Positions 15,821-25,155 of a DNA stretch of 33,208 nt are shown in pieces. The stretch is from Fidelibacterota bacterium CG1_02_48_14 (lineage in GTDB: Bacteria > Fidelibacterota > UBA8477): contig MNWS01000016.1 of NCBI GenBank assembly GCA_001872685.1, positions 1 through 33,208 of the forward strand, in the 5' to 3' direction. How positions within the stretch are numbered: position 1 is the stretch's first letter; the number at the start of each line of letters is the position of its first letter. The notes below the pieces were generated by a model, which was given only the letters and a program-made list of their open reading frames with translations, was not told the origin of the DNA and made no database searches. A program made the translations under genes and the position numbers.

Positions 15821-16984
15821 TTATTTTCCTTTCAGGAAGCTTTTGATTTCTTCGACCTTATCAGTCTGCTCCCAGGGGAACTCGGAACGACCAAAATGTC
15901 CATAGGCGGCTGTTTTACCGTATAGTGGCCGCTTGAGTTTAAAATGATCGATGATTCCCCGGGGTTTGAGTGGGAATAACTCACGCACCATCGTGGTTAA
16001 TAGCGTTGGATCATATTTTTTGTCCCCATGTGTATCAATGTAAACGGAGACGGGTTCTGCAACGCCGATTGCGTAAGCTAATTGCACCGTACAGCGATGG
16101 AGTACGCCCGCTGCAACGATATTTTTTGCGATATAGCGTGCCATGTAGGCTGCAGACCGATCGACTTTCGATGGATCTTTTCCCGAGAAAGCGCCACCAC
16201 CATGAGGGGCAGAACCGCCATAGGTATCAACAATAATTTTCCGACCGGTTAATCCGGTGTCGCCCATAGGTCCACCAACGACAAAACGGCCCGTGGGATT
16301 GATGTAAATTTTGGCTGTGTTGTAATTAATGAGGTGAGCAGGAATCACTGGTTTGATCACATGTTCCATTATGTCGCGACGCATCTCCGTTTCCACATCA
16401 ATGTCTTCTTCGTGCTGGTTGGAGATGACGATGGTGGTGACAGCTTCTGGTTTATGCGTTTCAGAATTGTATTGGACCGTAACCTGGGCTTTGCCATCGG
16501 GACGCAGGTAGGGAATCACGCCGCTTTTCCGAACCTCAGCCAGACGGGAACAGATTTGATGGGACAATTGCAATGGCATGGGCATTAATTCCGGGGTTTC
16601 ATTCACAGCGTAACCAAACATCATGCCCTGGTCACCCGCCCCTTGTTCATGATCACCCGTTTCATCCACACCCTGGGCAATATCCCCAGACTGCTTATTG
16701 ATGGTGGTGATGACTGAACAGGTATGATAATCAAATCCCATTGAAGCGTTGGTATAGCCGATGCGTTTGATGATGCCCCGGGTAATTTTGGTGATGTCCG
16801 CATAACGGGAAGTTGTGATTTCACCCCCCACCAATACCAAACCGGTGGTGACAAAAGTTTCGCAGGCTACCCGGGCTTCAGGATCTTTTGATAAGATTTC
16901 GTCTAAAATTCCATCCGATATTTGGTCAGCAATTTTGTCTGGATGACCCTCGGTGACAGATTCAGATGTAAACAAATACGACAT
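15821..16984 (-). CDS. metK: S-adenosylmethionine synthetase
   Basis: A 387-residue methionine adenosyltransferase making SAM from methionine and ATP. Motifs are complete: the N-terminal [30 protein letters not shown] for ATP binding and [19 protein letters not shown] for the phosphate loop. Length and the intact C-terminal domain match the family (380-400). A Shine-Dalgarno site (AGGAGA) lies about 8 nt before the ATG. It is followed by ahcY after 3 nt, making a two-gene SAM-cycle unit. Its own promoter (see 17022-17049) gives only a 30-nt leader, too short for a SAM riboswitch. Confidence 0.97.
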   Translation of the reverse strand: MSYLFTSESVTEGHPDKIADQISDGILDEILSKDPEARVACETFVTTGLVLVGGEITTSRYADITKITRGIIKRIGYTNASMGFDYHTCSVITTINKQSGDIAQGVDETGDHEQGAGDQGMMFGYAVNETPELMPMPLQLSHQICSRLAEVRKSGVIPYLRPDGKAQVTVQYNSETHKPEAVTTIVISNQHEEDIDVETEMRRDIMEHVIKPVIPAHLINYNTAKIYINPTGRFVVGGPMGDTGLTGRKIIVDTYGGSAPHGGGAFSGKDPSKVDRSAAYMARYIAKNIVAAGVLHRCTVQLAYAIGVAEPVSVYIDTHGDKKYDPTLLTTMVRELFPLKPRGIIDHFKLKRPLYGKTAAYGHFGRSEFPWEQTDKVEEIKSFLKGK

Positions 16985-17021
16985 TAATTGTTCTCCTAAG
17001 ATTTTCTGATTTCAAGGTAAA

Positions 17022-17049
17022 AGGATAATGACTGCGATGGCGATGTCAA
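17022..17049 (-). promoter_or_regulatory. Probable promoter for metK-ahcY
   Basis: On the minus strand, TTGACA (17044-17049) and TATCCT (17022-17027) are 16 nt apart. The -35 is a perfect consensus and overlaps the last codons of the upstream nucleotidyltransferase gene (stop at 17046). The predicted transcription start near 17015 gives a leader of about 30 nt to the metK ATG. Confidence 0.6.
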
Positions 17050-18020
17050 TAGGATTTAAGTTCGGAAAAATCACCAATATTGAGTGTCCGGGCCGCCTCC
17101 TGAACAATCGCACTGTCCCCGATCAGGGAATCTTTGAGTACGACATTCTCCACGGTTGCGTACCGACCAACAATGACATTTGCCAGCACGGCATTCCGGA
17201 TGACCGCGTTCCTGGCGATGGTGACATTGGGACCGATTACGCAATTTTCAACATCGGCATCGGGGTGGATAAACACCGGTTGATGCTGAATAACCGAGGG
17301 CAGGTTGTTGTGAGTCTGGATGGTGGACAGGAGGAATTTATGAGACGCCAGAAGTGATTCTTTCGTCCCGCAATCATACCAGCCACTGATGGTTTTTGTC
17401 CGGATTTCTTCCCCGTCCGCGATCATCAATTGCAGCGCATCCGTGAGTTGATATTCGCCCTTGGTTGTAATGCCTTCAGAAATGGTTCGCTCGATCGCGC
17501 GTTTTAGAATGCCCTGGTTTTTGATGAAATACAAGCCAACCAACGCCAGATTTGACCGCGGCGCGTCGGGTTTCTCAACCAAACGGGTCACGCGACCATT
17601 CTCGATCTCAGCAACACCAAACCGGCGGGGATCCTCTACCGGCACAACCGCCAAAGTGGTCTGGTTCAGATTCAGGAATTGTTTAAAATCCAAATCGAAG
17701 ATCGTGTCACCGAGAATGATTAAAACCGGCTCATCTGAATCACTTAGCCCTTGAAGGACAGCGTGTCCCAAACCGGATCGCTCAACCTGGAGTGGAAAAT
17801 TGGGTTTTAATGAACTGTAATGCAGATCCACATATTTTTCGACCTGATCATTTTTGTAACCCACAACGATTTCCAAATGGGTTACGCCGGCGGCCGATAT
17901 GGCATCAATAATGTGACCGATAATCGGTTTCCCGGCCAGATTGATCATGACCTTGGGAACCAGAAGCGTATGGGGGCGCAGGCGTTTGCCGATACCTGCT
18001 GCGGGGATGATTGCCTTCAA
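17046..18020 (-). CDS. Sugar-phosphate nucleotidyltransferase with C-terminal left-handed beta-helix
   Basis: A 324-residue enzyme activating a sugar 1-phosphate with an NTP. Residues 1-230 are the nucleotidyl transferase fold: PAAGIGKRLRPHTLLVPKVM at the N-terminus (signature GxGxRxxP...PK), an LGDTIFD metal-binding Asp, and EKPDAPRSNLALVGLYF. Residues about 245-310 show hexapeptide-like repeats (IHPDADVENCVIGPNVTIARNAVI) forming a beta-helix. The architecture resembles RmlA-long/GlmU-like and GlcNAc- or glucose-1-P transferases; the sugar cannot be fixed. The start is TTG at 18020, immediately after the MCE stop, and is supported by GGAGG 9 nt upstream inside the MCE gene, which means tight coupling. 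Likely role: precursors for surface glycans. Confidence 0.88.
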   Translation of the reverse strand: MKAIIPAAGIGKRLRPHTLLVPKVMINLAGKPIIGHIIDAISAAGVTHLEIVVGYKNDQVEKYVDLHYSSLKPNFPLQVERSGLGHAVLQGLSDSDEPVLIILGDTIFDLDFKQFLNLNQTTLAVVPVEDPRRFGVAEIENGRVTRLVEKPDAPRSNLALVGLYFIKNQGILKRAIERTISEGITTKGEYQLTDALQLMIADGEEIRTKTISGWYDCGTKESLLASHKFLLSTIQTHNNLPSVIQHQPVFIHPDADVENCVIGPNVTIARNAVIRNAVLANVIVGRYATVENVVLKDSLIGDSAIVQEAARTLNIGDFSELKSY

Positions 18021-18980
18021 CTACTTTTTTCCTCCAAACATATCTACACGAACTTCAACGGATTCCAGATATTTTGCCGGGTTATCCCGAACATCAGCAA
18101 TCAGACTGTCCACACTCACCATGACGGTGCTCAATAGTTGATAGAGCGAATCGGAAGAGATCATTTTACTGAAAGAATTATTCGGACTCTGAATCTGTTC
18201 CAGCAGCGTCTTAAGACTAACACTCACGCCATCAATTGTTGCCAGGGTTGTCTCGAGGCGTGAACGGTTGGATTTGACAATGTCCTGGAGTTCAGCGCTG
18301 GAATTCTTGAGATTATCCACAATTGCCACGACATCTGATCGTTTTTCCACCGTAAGCGAATCGAGTCTTTCAGCCATCATTCTCAAGGCGTGGGAGCCGG
18401 GACGAATCTCATCTTCGAGTATGGAATTGAGGTTTCGGATCGTTACCCGAATTTCCTTGAAGCCGGGGCTTATTTCATCGTTGATCAACTTATTGGTGTT
18501 GCGACTAATATCATCCAGATTACGCACGACGCCGTCAATTTTGGTAGTGATGGAGCCGAAACTTTCCATGAGATCTTCTATTCCACCGGCAAAACTGCCC
18601 CGGAATATGCCATTCTCATGCAATTCAATGCCGCTGTGTCCGGGATTAACTTCAATCTTTTTGCTGCCCAGTAATTCCTGATTGACGATCATACCCGCGG
18701 CGTCCTGATAAATGATAATATCCTTGTCCACGGCGATAATCACATCCACCGAATCTTTGTGGACGATGAAATCACTGACGATTCCTTTCGGCACACCACT
18801 CACCGTAACAGGATTCCCCTCCTCCAGACCACTGGCCCGGCTAAAGCGAACCGTGTAATAATTTCTCGCTGAAAAAATGTGGTACTTATTCCCCCACATC
18901 ACACCAAAGATGGTGAGGACGATAATGAAAATCATTACCGTCCCAACGATGATTTCTAATTTTCGTTCTTCACGTCGCAT
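18021..18980 (-). CDS. MlaD family (MCE domain) lipid-transport protein
   Basis: A 319-residue inner-membrane-anchored periplasmic protein. One N-terminal helix (about residues 9-29, IIVGTVMIFIIVLTIFGVMW) precedes a single MCE domain (about 42-118, with FSRASGLEEGNPVTVSGVPKG and the GSKKIEVNPG ending). A long predicted coiled-coil/helical tail follows (about 135-305). MCE proteins form hexameric rings carrying phospholipids between the membranes, usually with MlaE and MlaF. Neither partner gene is in this window, so its permease and ATPase must lie elsewhere. The gene starts 2 nt after hpf and its end carries the Shine-Dalgarno site of the nucleotidyltransferase. Confidence 0.9.
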   Translation of the reverse strand: MRREERKLEIIVGTVMIFIIVLTIFGVMWGNKYHIFSARNYYTVRFSRASGLEEGNPVTVSGVPKGIVSDFIVHKDSVDVIIAVDKDIIIYQDAAGMIVNQELLGSKKIEVNPGHSGIELHENGIFRGSFAGGIEDLMESFGSITTKIDGVVRNLDDISRNTNKLINDEISPGFKEIRVTIRNLNSILEDEIRPGSHALRMMAERLDSLTVEKRSDVVAIVDNLKNSSAELQDIVKSNRSRLETTLATIDGVSVSLKTLLEQIQSPNNSFSKMISSDSLYQLLSTVMVSVDSLIADVRDNPAKYLESVEVRVDMFGGKK

Positions 18981-18982
18981 GC

Positions 18983-19270
18983 TTAGGTCCGAAATTTACT
19001 TTTATATTTTTTAATCTGTCGAATCATTTTCTTTACAACAAAATCCGTGGATTTGGTAAGATCGTCACTCTTTTCTGACGCAGAAAGTTGGTCGCCCGGA
19101 ACGCTCACCAATAGCTCAGCGCCATACTCCAAATCTGTGATTTTTTCCAGGATAACCTTGCAACTGGTGATGCGGTCACTGAATTTTTCTAACTTGGCGA
19201 CTTCGTTGGTAACATAAGAATTGGTTTTTTCTGAAATGTCGAAATGACGAGCGACGATGTCTACTTTCAT
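18983..19270 (-). CDS. hpf: Ribosome hibernation promoting factor, short form
   Basis: A 95-residue HPF/YfiA-type protein that binds the 30S decoding channel and helps store ribosomes as inactive dimers in poor growth. It shows the beta-alpha-beta-beta-beta-alpha pattern: VDIVARHFDISEKTNSYV, then EKFSDRITSCKVILEKI, then a C-terminal basic helix (MIRQIKKYKSKFR). It is a short HPF: the C-terminal dimerisation domain of long HPFs is absent. A strong Shine-Dalgarno site (AGGAGG, 5 nt from the ATG) distinguishes it from its neighbours and suggests high expression. It lies 47 nt after the Xer gene and 2 nt before the MCE gene. Confidence 0.95.
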   Translation of the reverse strand: MKVDIVARHFDISEKTNSYVTNEVAKLEKFSDRITSCKVILEKITDLEYGAELLVSVPGDQLSASEKSDDLTKSTDFVVKKMIRQIKKYKSKFRT

Positions 19271-19274
19271 GTTA

Positions 19275-19282
19275 TCCTCCTT
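19275..19282 (-). promoter_or_regulatory. Strong Shine-Dalgarno site of hpf
   Basis: AAGGAGGA on the minus strand, 5 nt before the hpf ATG. It is the most complete ribosome-binding site I found in the window and fixes the start of the short HPF gene. Confidence 0.8.
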
Positions 19283-19317
19283 GGATTGTTAAAGGGTGTT
19301 CACTACCGAATTTTCTT

Positions 19318-20241
19318 TTAATCATGCTGTGATTGGGCTGCCCGAGGGTGGGCGGTTTTATATACCGATTTCAATTTATCAGTTTGCAAATGGGTGTAGA
19401 TTTGAGTCGTCGAAAGATTCTCGTGCCCGAGTAGATCCTTCACGGCCATCAGGTCTGCGCCACGATTCAACAGGTGGGTGGCGAAACTGTGTCGCAACAC
19501 ATGGGGACTCACTTTTTTCATATCTGCAATTTTTTTTATCGCCTGTTTCACCCGGACCCGAATCCCACCAGCGGTGAGCGGCCTGCCATTTTTATTCAAA
19601 AAGACCACGCCATCTCTTAGCTGCATATTCGGGACCAACTGTTTCCGAAGCGTCAAATAGGATTCAATCGAATCAGCGGCCATGCGCCCCACCGGGATAA
19701 TGCGCTCTTTCGATCCTTTTCCGAATACACGGACCGTCATACGCTCCAGATTAAGTTGTCCCAGGGTCAGATTCGCCATCTCAGAAACACGCATGCCGGT
19801 GCTGTAAAAAAGTTCCAGAATGGCATAATCGCGTCGCCCCAACAGAGAGTCATCCGTGTGACTATTATCCATTAGGTCACTGATTTGATCCTCGGATAAA
19901 AACGATGGTATTGATTTTCGCAGTTTGGGTGTTTGGACAAAAGAGGCCACATTCACCGGAATATCACCCCTCAGGTGCAGGTATTTGAAAAATGATTTCA
20001 GCGTGGCGAGTTTCCGCGCCAGGGAACGCGGATCGCGTCCGGTTTCACCCAACATGCCCAGAAAATGTCGAATGGTGAGCCGATCAATTCGTTTGACATC
20101 CTTCAGTAACTCCGGATCATAGTCTGCAACAAAATCCGCGAACTGCTTCAGATCAATGGAATATCCCCTCACCGTCTCCGGCGAATATCGCTTCTCTTCA
20201 GCAATGTGCTGTAAAAATGAGGCGATAAACCGATTAAGCAT
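19318..20241 (-). CDS. Tyrosine recombinase XerC/XerD-like
   Basis: A 307-residue site-specific recombinase. The N-terminal core-binding domain (residues 1-95) includes the RYSPETVRGYSIDLKQF region typical of Xer proteins. The catalytic domain shows the arginine in STGMRVSE, the lysine in GKGSKERIIP, HVLRHSFATHLL (H-x2-R), the histidine in LLGHENLSTTQIYTH and the tyrosine nucleophile in the same QIYTH segment. Length and order match XerC/XerD, which resolve chromosome dimers at dif. It is not beside any integrase-type element or att repeat, and sits inside a housekeeping run, so a chromosomal Xer role is preferred over a phage integrase. XerC and XerD cannot be told apart here. The ATG overlaps the pseudouridine synthase gene by 8 nt. 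Confidence 0.93.
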   Translation of the reverse strand: MLNRFIASFLQHIAEEKRYSPETVRGYSIDLKQFADFVADYDPELLKDVKRIDRLTIRHFLGMLGETGRDPRSLARKLATLKSFFKYLHLRGDIPVNVASFVQTPKLRKSIPSFLSEDQISDLMDNSHTDDSLLGRRDYAILELFYSTGMRVSEMANLTLGQLNLERMTVRVFGKGSKERIIPVGRMAADSIESYLTLRKQLVPNMQLRDGVVFLNKNGRPLTAGGIRVRVKQAIKKIADMKKVSPHVLRHSFATHLLNRGADLMAVKDLLGHENLSTTQIYTHLQTDKLKSVYKTAHPRAAQSQHD

Positions 20242-21265
20242 TTTGCTCCCGTAGCAAGCCGAGAATTTCTAAATAATCGTCATGCAAAGGCGCTTCACAG
20301 CTCACAATGGCTCCCGAGATTGGATGTGTAAAAGATAAAGACTGGGCATGTAGTGCCTGGCGTTTCATCACCGATAATAATTTGGCTGCTAAAAGCCGGT
20401 TCCGCAAATTCAATGTAATCATTTTGGTGTTGCGACCGCCATAGTACGGGTCGCCGAAAACCGGGTGATTCAGATGCGAAAGATGTACGCGAATCTGATG
20501 TGTCCGGCCAGTCTCCAATTTCAATCGCAAGAGTGTTAAAAACTCGAATTGCTCCACCACTTCATACCGGGTTAGAGATTCCCGCCCATCCGGGACGACG
20601 GCAAATTTCTTCCGGTCCTTCAGACTTCGCCCGATGGGCAGGTTAATATCACCTGACGGTTGTTTCATCACACCCCAGACCAATGCCAAATAGCGTTTGT
20701 CAATTTTCCGGTTCGTAAATTGTTTTCTGAGGCTGGAGTGGACGGAATTATCCTTCGCCGCCACCAGTAGTCCGGAGGTTTCTTTGTCCAGACGATGAAC
20801 AATTCCCGGGCGGTAGGGTCCATTTTCGTTGGACAAATATTCGCAGTGATACAAGAGCGCATTGACCAGTGTTCCGGTTGCATTGCCGGCACCGGGATGA
20901 ACAATCAAACCCGGTGGCTTGTTGATTACCAACAGATAGTTGTCCTCATAAACCACATCCAAAGGGATGTTCTCACTGTAGAGAGTTGGGTCGTAGGGTA
21001 ATTCATAATCCACCGTGATAATTTGCCCCGGCTCGATGAGCTGACTGACTTTTCCCGGCTTGGCATCAACCAGGATTTTCCCGGATTTGATGAGTTTTTG
21101 GATTTGATTGCGGGTGATTTCCGATGGCAGCGTGGTGGTGAGGTACTTATCCAGTCGCATCGTATGCTGGTATCGCGCGATCTTAAATTCGAAGGTGCGC
21201 TGACGTGGTGAAACGACCTCTTCTGACTGCAAATTTTTATTTATCAATAACTTCTGGGATGACAT
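20234..21265 (-). CDS. RluA/RluD family 23S rRNA pseudouridine synthase
   Basis: A 343-residue enzyme with an N-terminal S4 RNA-binding domain (MRLDKYLTTTLPSEITRNQIQKL onward) and an RluA-type catalytic domain. The active-site motif HRLDKETSGLLV has the catalytic aspartate; the usual GRTHQIRVHL sequence follows. The order S4 then catalysis fits RluD, which modifies helix 69 of 23S rRNA, but the specificity is not certain. The ORF track opens at a TTG (21277), while the ATG at 21265 (fifth codon) is the more likely start. There is no clear Shine-Dalgarno site for either. It overlaps the Xer gene by 8 nt and follows lspA after about 70 nt. LspA-RluD adjacency is common in bacteria. Confidence 0.93.
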   Translation of the reverse strand: MSSQKLLINKNLQSEEVVSPRQRTFEFKIARYQHTMRLDKYLTTTLPSEITRNQIQKLIKSGKILVDAKPGKVSQLIEPGQIITVDYELPYDPTLYSENIPLDVVYEDNYLLVINKPPGLIVHPGAGNATGTLVNALLYHCEYLSNENGPYRPGIVHRLDKETSGLLVAAKDNSVHSSLRKQFTNRKIDKRYLALVWGVMKQPSGDINLPIGRSLKDRKKFAVVPDGRESLTRYEVVEQFEFLTLLRLKLETGRTHQIRVHLSHLNHPVFGDPYYGGRNTKMITLNLRNRLLAAKLLSVMKRQALHAQSLSFTHPISGAIVSCEAPLHDDYLEILGLLREQNA

Positions 21266-21336
21266 TAATCGAGACAATTGCTATTTAACTCCGGCTTTTT
21301 GATGCCGATTTAATATAGGGGAATTTGAGGAAATTA

Positions 21337-21897
21337 CTAATTGCCGTTTTTTGAACTGGCGTTGGCGGTTGCTTCGCGTGGCTCGAAAAATATTGCGTAA
21401 ATGATAAACAGGGTGATGCCTATGGTAACGGCTGAATCGGCGATGTTAAAGGTGGGCCAGCGGTAAAAATAAAGCCAGTCCGGCCAGTCAAAACTGATAA
21501 AATCAACGACATAACCTTTGAACACTCCGGTGTTCGCCATGGCACGAAATCCGGTAATAAATCGCTCGATTAAATTGCCGAATGCCCCACCCAGTATCAG
21601 CGCCATTCCCCAGGCGGGTAATTTTGCCGGTCCTGCCGCATAGCGCCAGAGATAAAAAATAACCAGGCAGGTTGCCACCAATCCCAGCAAATTCACCCAA
21701 ACCATACTGATGGCGGTGATTGAAAAAGCCATGTTATAATTCTCGGCGTACTGAAAATAGAAAAAGTTCCAACTCCGGGGCCAATGGGGTGCATTCTTGA
21801 GATAAACCGTGGCCAGGTATTTCGTGAAATGATCAATAATTAAGACACCGATGGAGATCAGCAGATATTTCAGGAAGGATCTAAAGTTTGATGGCAC
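21337..21897 (-). CDS. lspA: Lipoprotein signal peptidase (signal peptidase II)
   Basis: A 186-residue inner-membrane aspartic peptidase that cleaves signal peptides from prolipoproteins. Four membrane helices are visible (about 9-27, 68-86, 95-112, 150-172). The conserved sequences are present: IIDHFTKYLA, GGAFGNLIERF, the VVDFISF aspartate and NIADSAVTIG with the second catalytic aspartate. Length is at the long end of the family. The start codon is GTG at 21897, lying 17 nt inside the ileS 3' end; no closer ATG gives the full first helix. ileS-lspA is a widely conserved pair, which supports the call. Substrates may include the lipoprotein at 26751 and possibly the 975-residue protein. Confidence 0.95.
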   Translation of the reverse strand: MPSNFRSFLKYLLISIGVLIIDHFTKYLATVYLKNAPHWPRSWNFFYFQYAENYNMAFSITAISMVWVNLLGLVATCLVIFYLWRYAAGPAKLPAWGMALILGGAFGNLIERFITGFRAMANTGVFKGYVVDFISFDWPDWLYFYRWPTFNIADSAVTIGITLFIIYAIFFEPREATANASSKNGN

Positions 21898-24800
21898 CGG
21901 CAGTAACCTTGAATTCCCCCACGCTAAATGTGGCTTTTGGTTCGGCAGTGACCTGGATAAAATCCAGTGATTCGGCCAGCGTTTCTGACTTCAGATAATC
22001 TGCATTTTTTAAGATGATTGTCGTTAGTGCTGCTTCGGTTTCCAGCGTGAGTTTGATCCGATCGGACACATCGAAATCCGCCTCCTTCCGGAGGTTCTGG
22101 ACATGGCGTACCAGATCACGAATCATCCCTTCTTCAAGTAACTCATCTGTTAAGACGGTGTCCAGAATGACGATAGCGCCGCCATCTTCAACAATAGCTC
22201 TGCCAGCAGGCTCCAGGACGCTAACCAACAGGTCGCCTGGCTCCAGAGTGACCGTAAAAACATTATCCGTTAGTGTCACGGTTGAGCCGTTCTGAACTTG
22301 AGTTGCAACGAATTTCACATCGGCATCGAGCAACAATTTACGAATGCGACCCAAATCTTTACCGTACTTCGGACCCAAGATCGCCAGATTGGGTTTTACA
22401 TCGTAGCTGACGCTCTCACCGGCTTCTTCCAAAACGGTCAAAGTTTTGATATTCAATTCATCCAAAACTTGTTGTTGTAGTTCAGCGACGAATTTGCGAC
22501 GAGTGACTTCCGGCCAGAATACCTGAATACCGGCAAGTGGTTGCCGCACCTTCAAATTCGCTTTGTTGCGTGCAGCCCGTCCCAATTCAACGGTTTTGAT
22601 GATGGTGTTAATCTGATCCATCAACGCATCGTCAATCCATCGCTCATCCGCCACCGGAAAGCCGGAGAGGTGCACGCTTTCCGGTGCATCAGGATTAAGT
22701 GCAACGACCAAATTCTGATAGATGGATTCGGTCACAAAGGGTATCACCGGCGCTAAAATCCGAATCGTTGTGGTTAATGCCTGATACAGTGTATGGTAGG
22801 CAGCCCATTTATCCTGGTCGTTTTCGCTCTTCCAGAAACGACGCCGGGAACGACGGACGTACCAGTTGGAAAGGTCATCGATGAAACGGTTCACCTTATG
22901 AATGAGTTTATCAACCTGGAAATTTTCATAATCAGACCTGGACTGTTGAATCAACTGATTCAGGCGTGCCAATAACCAGCGATCAAGCTGGGTGAGTTTG
23001 GTTTCATCTAACGGCAGTTTTGGATCAAAATGATCTAATTTGGCGTAGGTGACGAAAAACGAATAGGTGTTCCACAGCGTCAGGAGCTTGCGACGGACTT
23101 CGTCTGCGGCGTGATAACCGAAATTGAGATTATTGTAGGGAACCTGACTGGCATACATCCAGCGCATGACATCCACGCCCATTTTTTCGGCGGCATCCTC
23201 AAACCAGATGGCATTCCCGGATGATTTGTGCATGTCATCGCCGTGCTCATCTTTCACCAGTGCGTGTCCCATGATGGTGCGTACTGGTGGTCTGTTTTCC
23301 ATCACCGTACTCATGGCGAGAATGGCGTAAAACCAATTACGGAACTGACCTGGCAACGATTCGACGATAAAGTCAGCCGGGAACCATTTTTCCCAATACT
23401 CATGATCGGTGAGGTAATGCATGGTGGAATAGGGTACGATTCCCGCATCCAACCAGGGGTTGCCGACATCAGGGATTCGACTAACGATTTCACCGCATTT
23501 TTCACACTTAATTTTCACCTGATCAATCCAGGGACGATGCGGCGTATGGCCATCAAAAGCATCCCAGCCCTCAACGGCATTTTCCCGGAGTTCCTCACGA
23601 CTTCCGATCACATGGACATGACCGCAGGATTTACATTCGAAAATTGGCAACGCCAGACCCCAGTAACGTTTCTTGGAAATCATCCAATCGCCCATGTTGC
23701 GCAGCCAGTCCAGCTCGCGATCCAGACCGTACTCGGGGTACCATTTGATCTGTCTGACGACAGCCATAATCTCCTCGCGGAGGGCATCCATGGAGATAAA
23801 CCATTCATCCACCAGGCGGAAAACCAATTCCGTCCCATGCCGCCAGCAGGTGGGATAGCGGTGTGTGATGGGTTCCTTCTTGTAACGCAAACCTTTCCCG
23901 GAGAGATTGTCAATCACCAGGCTATTGATCTCAGCGACATTTTTGCCGACCCATTCGCCATAACCGTCCAGGTAATTTCCGAATTCGTCAATGGGACGCA
24001 GAACAGGAAAACCATCGCGCTTCGACAATTGATGATCTTCGCGACCGCAACCGGGGGCAATGTGGACAATGCCGGTTCCATCAGTTTCGCTGACATCATC
24101 CCAAGCGATCACGGCATGTTCGATGCCCTGCTGAATCGGAAGTTCGTCAAACGGACCGTAGTATTGCCAACCGAGTAGTGCTTGGCCTTTCATCTCAGCC
24201 AGAATTTCATACTCACCCTGAAGGATTGAGAGTCGGGATTTGACGAGATAATAAATTTCTTTGCCCTGGCTGACTTTCACGTAATCCAGCGTCGGATTGA
24301 CCGCAGCCATGACATTGGATGATAGCGTCCAGGGAGTGGTGGTCCAAACCAGCAGGTTTTCGCCGGGGTGATCTTTCAGGGGGAATTTCAGGTAGATGGA
24401 GGTATGGGTAAGTTCCTTGTACCCTTCGGTGGCAATTTCGTGTTCCGAAAGCGCTGCACCACAACGGGTGCACCAGGGCATGACATCATACCCTTTGAAA
24501 ATCAGACCGCGTTCGTGGACTTTTTTCAGAAATTTCCAGATGGAATAGTTGTTCTCCTCGGACATGGTGAAGTAGGAATCATCCCAGTCCATCCAATAGC
24601 CCAAACGTTTGGACTGCTCTGTCTGAATGGCAGAGTACTTCAGTACCCGGGCTTTGCAGGCTTCCACAAATTTTTCAATACCATAGGTTTCGATGTCGGT
24701 CTTGGATTTGAACTTCAGCTCTTTTTCGACTTCGACTTCCACCCACAATCCCTGACAATCAAATCCATTCTGATAGCGCTGATCCTGCCCCAGCATGGCG

Positions 24801-25081
24801 TGAAAGCGTTGGTAAAGGTCCTTATAAGAGCGACCCCAGGCATGATGCACGCCCATGGGATTGTTGGCAGTGATGGGTCCATCCAAAAATGACCAACGTT
24901 CATTTCCGGCATTCTGTTTACGCAATTTATTAAAGGTGTCATGATTCTTCCAGAAATCCAGAATTTCATGTTCCAAAGCAATGAAATCGACTTTGCTGGT
25001 GACATCCTGCATGGTGTCAGAATGGGTATCCATATTGGTTTTTGAGGTATCAACGACCGGAGTGTTTTTTAATTCAGGCAT
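21881..25081 (-). CDS. ileS: Isoleucyl-tRNA synthetase
   Basis: A 1066-residue class I synthetase charging tRNA-Ile. The HIGH-type motif is PMGVHHAWG (residues 75-83). The CP1 editing domain is visible around VWTTTPWTLSSN. Zinc-type cysteine pairs occur at CKSCGHVHV and CEKCGEIV, and a WLDAGIVPYSTMHY region follows. The KMSKS-type loop reads MHKSSGN (617-623), a variant seen in some bacterial IleRS clades. The C-terminal anticodon-binding part begins near residue 720. The ATG at 25081 gives a roughly 25-residue tail before the conserved start; later ATGs at codons 17 and 24 are alternatives. It follows mtnP after 74 nt and overlaps lspA by 17 nt. Confidence 0.96.
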   Translation of the reverse strand: MPELKNTPVVDTSKTNMDTHSDTMQDVTSKVDFIALEHEILDFWKNHDTFNKLRKQNAGNERWSFLDGPITANNPMGVHHAWGRSYKDLYQRFHAMLGQDQRYQNGFDCQGLWVEVEVEKELKFKSKTDIETYGIEKFVEACKARVLKYSAIQTEQSKRLGYWMDWDDSYFTMSEENNYSIWKFLKKVHERGLIFKGYDVMPWCTRCGAALSEHEIATEGYKELTHTSIYLKFPLKDHPGENLLVWTTTPWTLSSNVMAAVNPTLDYVKVSQGKEIYYLVKSRLSILQGEYEILAEMKGQALLGWQYYGPFDELPIQQGIEHAVIAWDDVSETDGTGIVHIAPGCGREDHQLSKRDGFPVLRPIDEFGNYLDGYGEWVGKNVAEINSLVIDNLSGKGLRYKKEPITHRYPTCWRHGTELVFRLVDEWFISMDALREEIMAVVRQIKWYPEYGLDRELDWLRNMGDWMISKKRYWGLALPIFECKSCGHVHVIGSREELRENAVEGWDAFDGHTPHRPWIDQVKIKCEKCGEIVSRIPDVGNPWLDAGIVPYSTMHYLTDHEYWEKWFPADFIVESLPGQFRNWFYAILAMSTVMENRPPVRTIMGHALVKDEHGDDMHKSSGNAIWFEDAAEKMGVDVMRWMYASQVPYNNLNFGYHAADEVRRKLLTLWNTYSFFVTYAKLDHFDPKLPLDETKLTQLDRWLLARLNQLIQQSRSDYENFQVDKLIHKVNRFIDDLSNWYVRRSRRRFWKSENDQDKWAAYHTLYQALTTTIRILAPVIPFVTESIYQNLVVALNPDAPESVHLSGFPVADERWIDDALMDQINTIIKTVELGRAARNKANLKVRQPLAGIQVFWPEVTRRKFVAELQQQVLDELNIKTLTVLEEAGESVSYDVKPNLAILGPKYGKDLGRIRKLLLDADVKFVATQVQNGSTVTLTDNVFTVTLEPGDLLVSVLEPAGRAIVEDGGAIVILDTVLTDELLEEGMIRDLVRHVQNLRKEADFDVSDRIKLTLETEAALTTIILKNADYLKSETLAESLDFIQVTAEPKATFSVGEFKVTAGAIKL

Positions 25082-25155
25082 AGGAAATCAATAGTTATCC
25101 AGGGGTTAAACATTGGGTGAAATTTTCGCTCTCAATTTGACGTGGTCATTTTTTT

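Noticed and set aside
16985-17045. Possible SAM riboswitch before metK
   Set aside because: The leader after the predicted start is only about 30 nt and no SAM-type stem arrangement fits.
23228-24178. 316-codon plus-strand ORF
   Set aside because: It is a long antisense shadow of ileS; the minus-strand frame carries all synthetase motifs.
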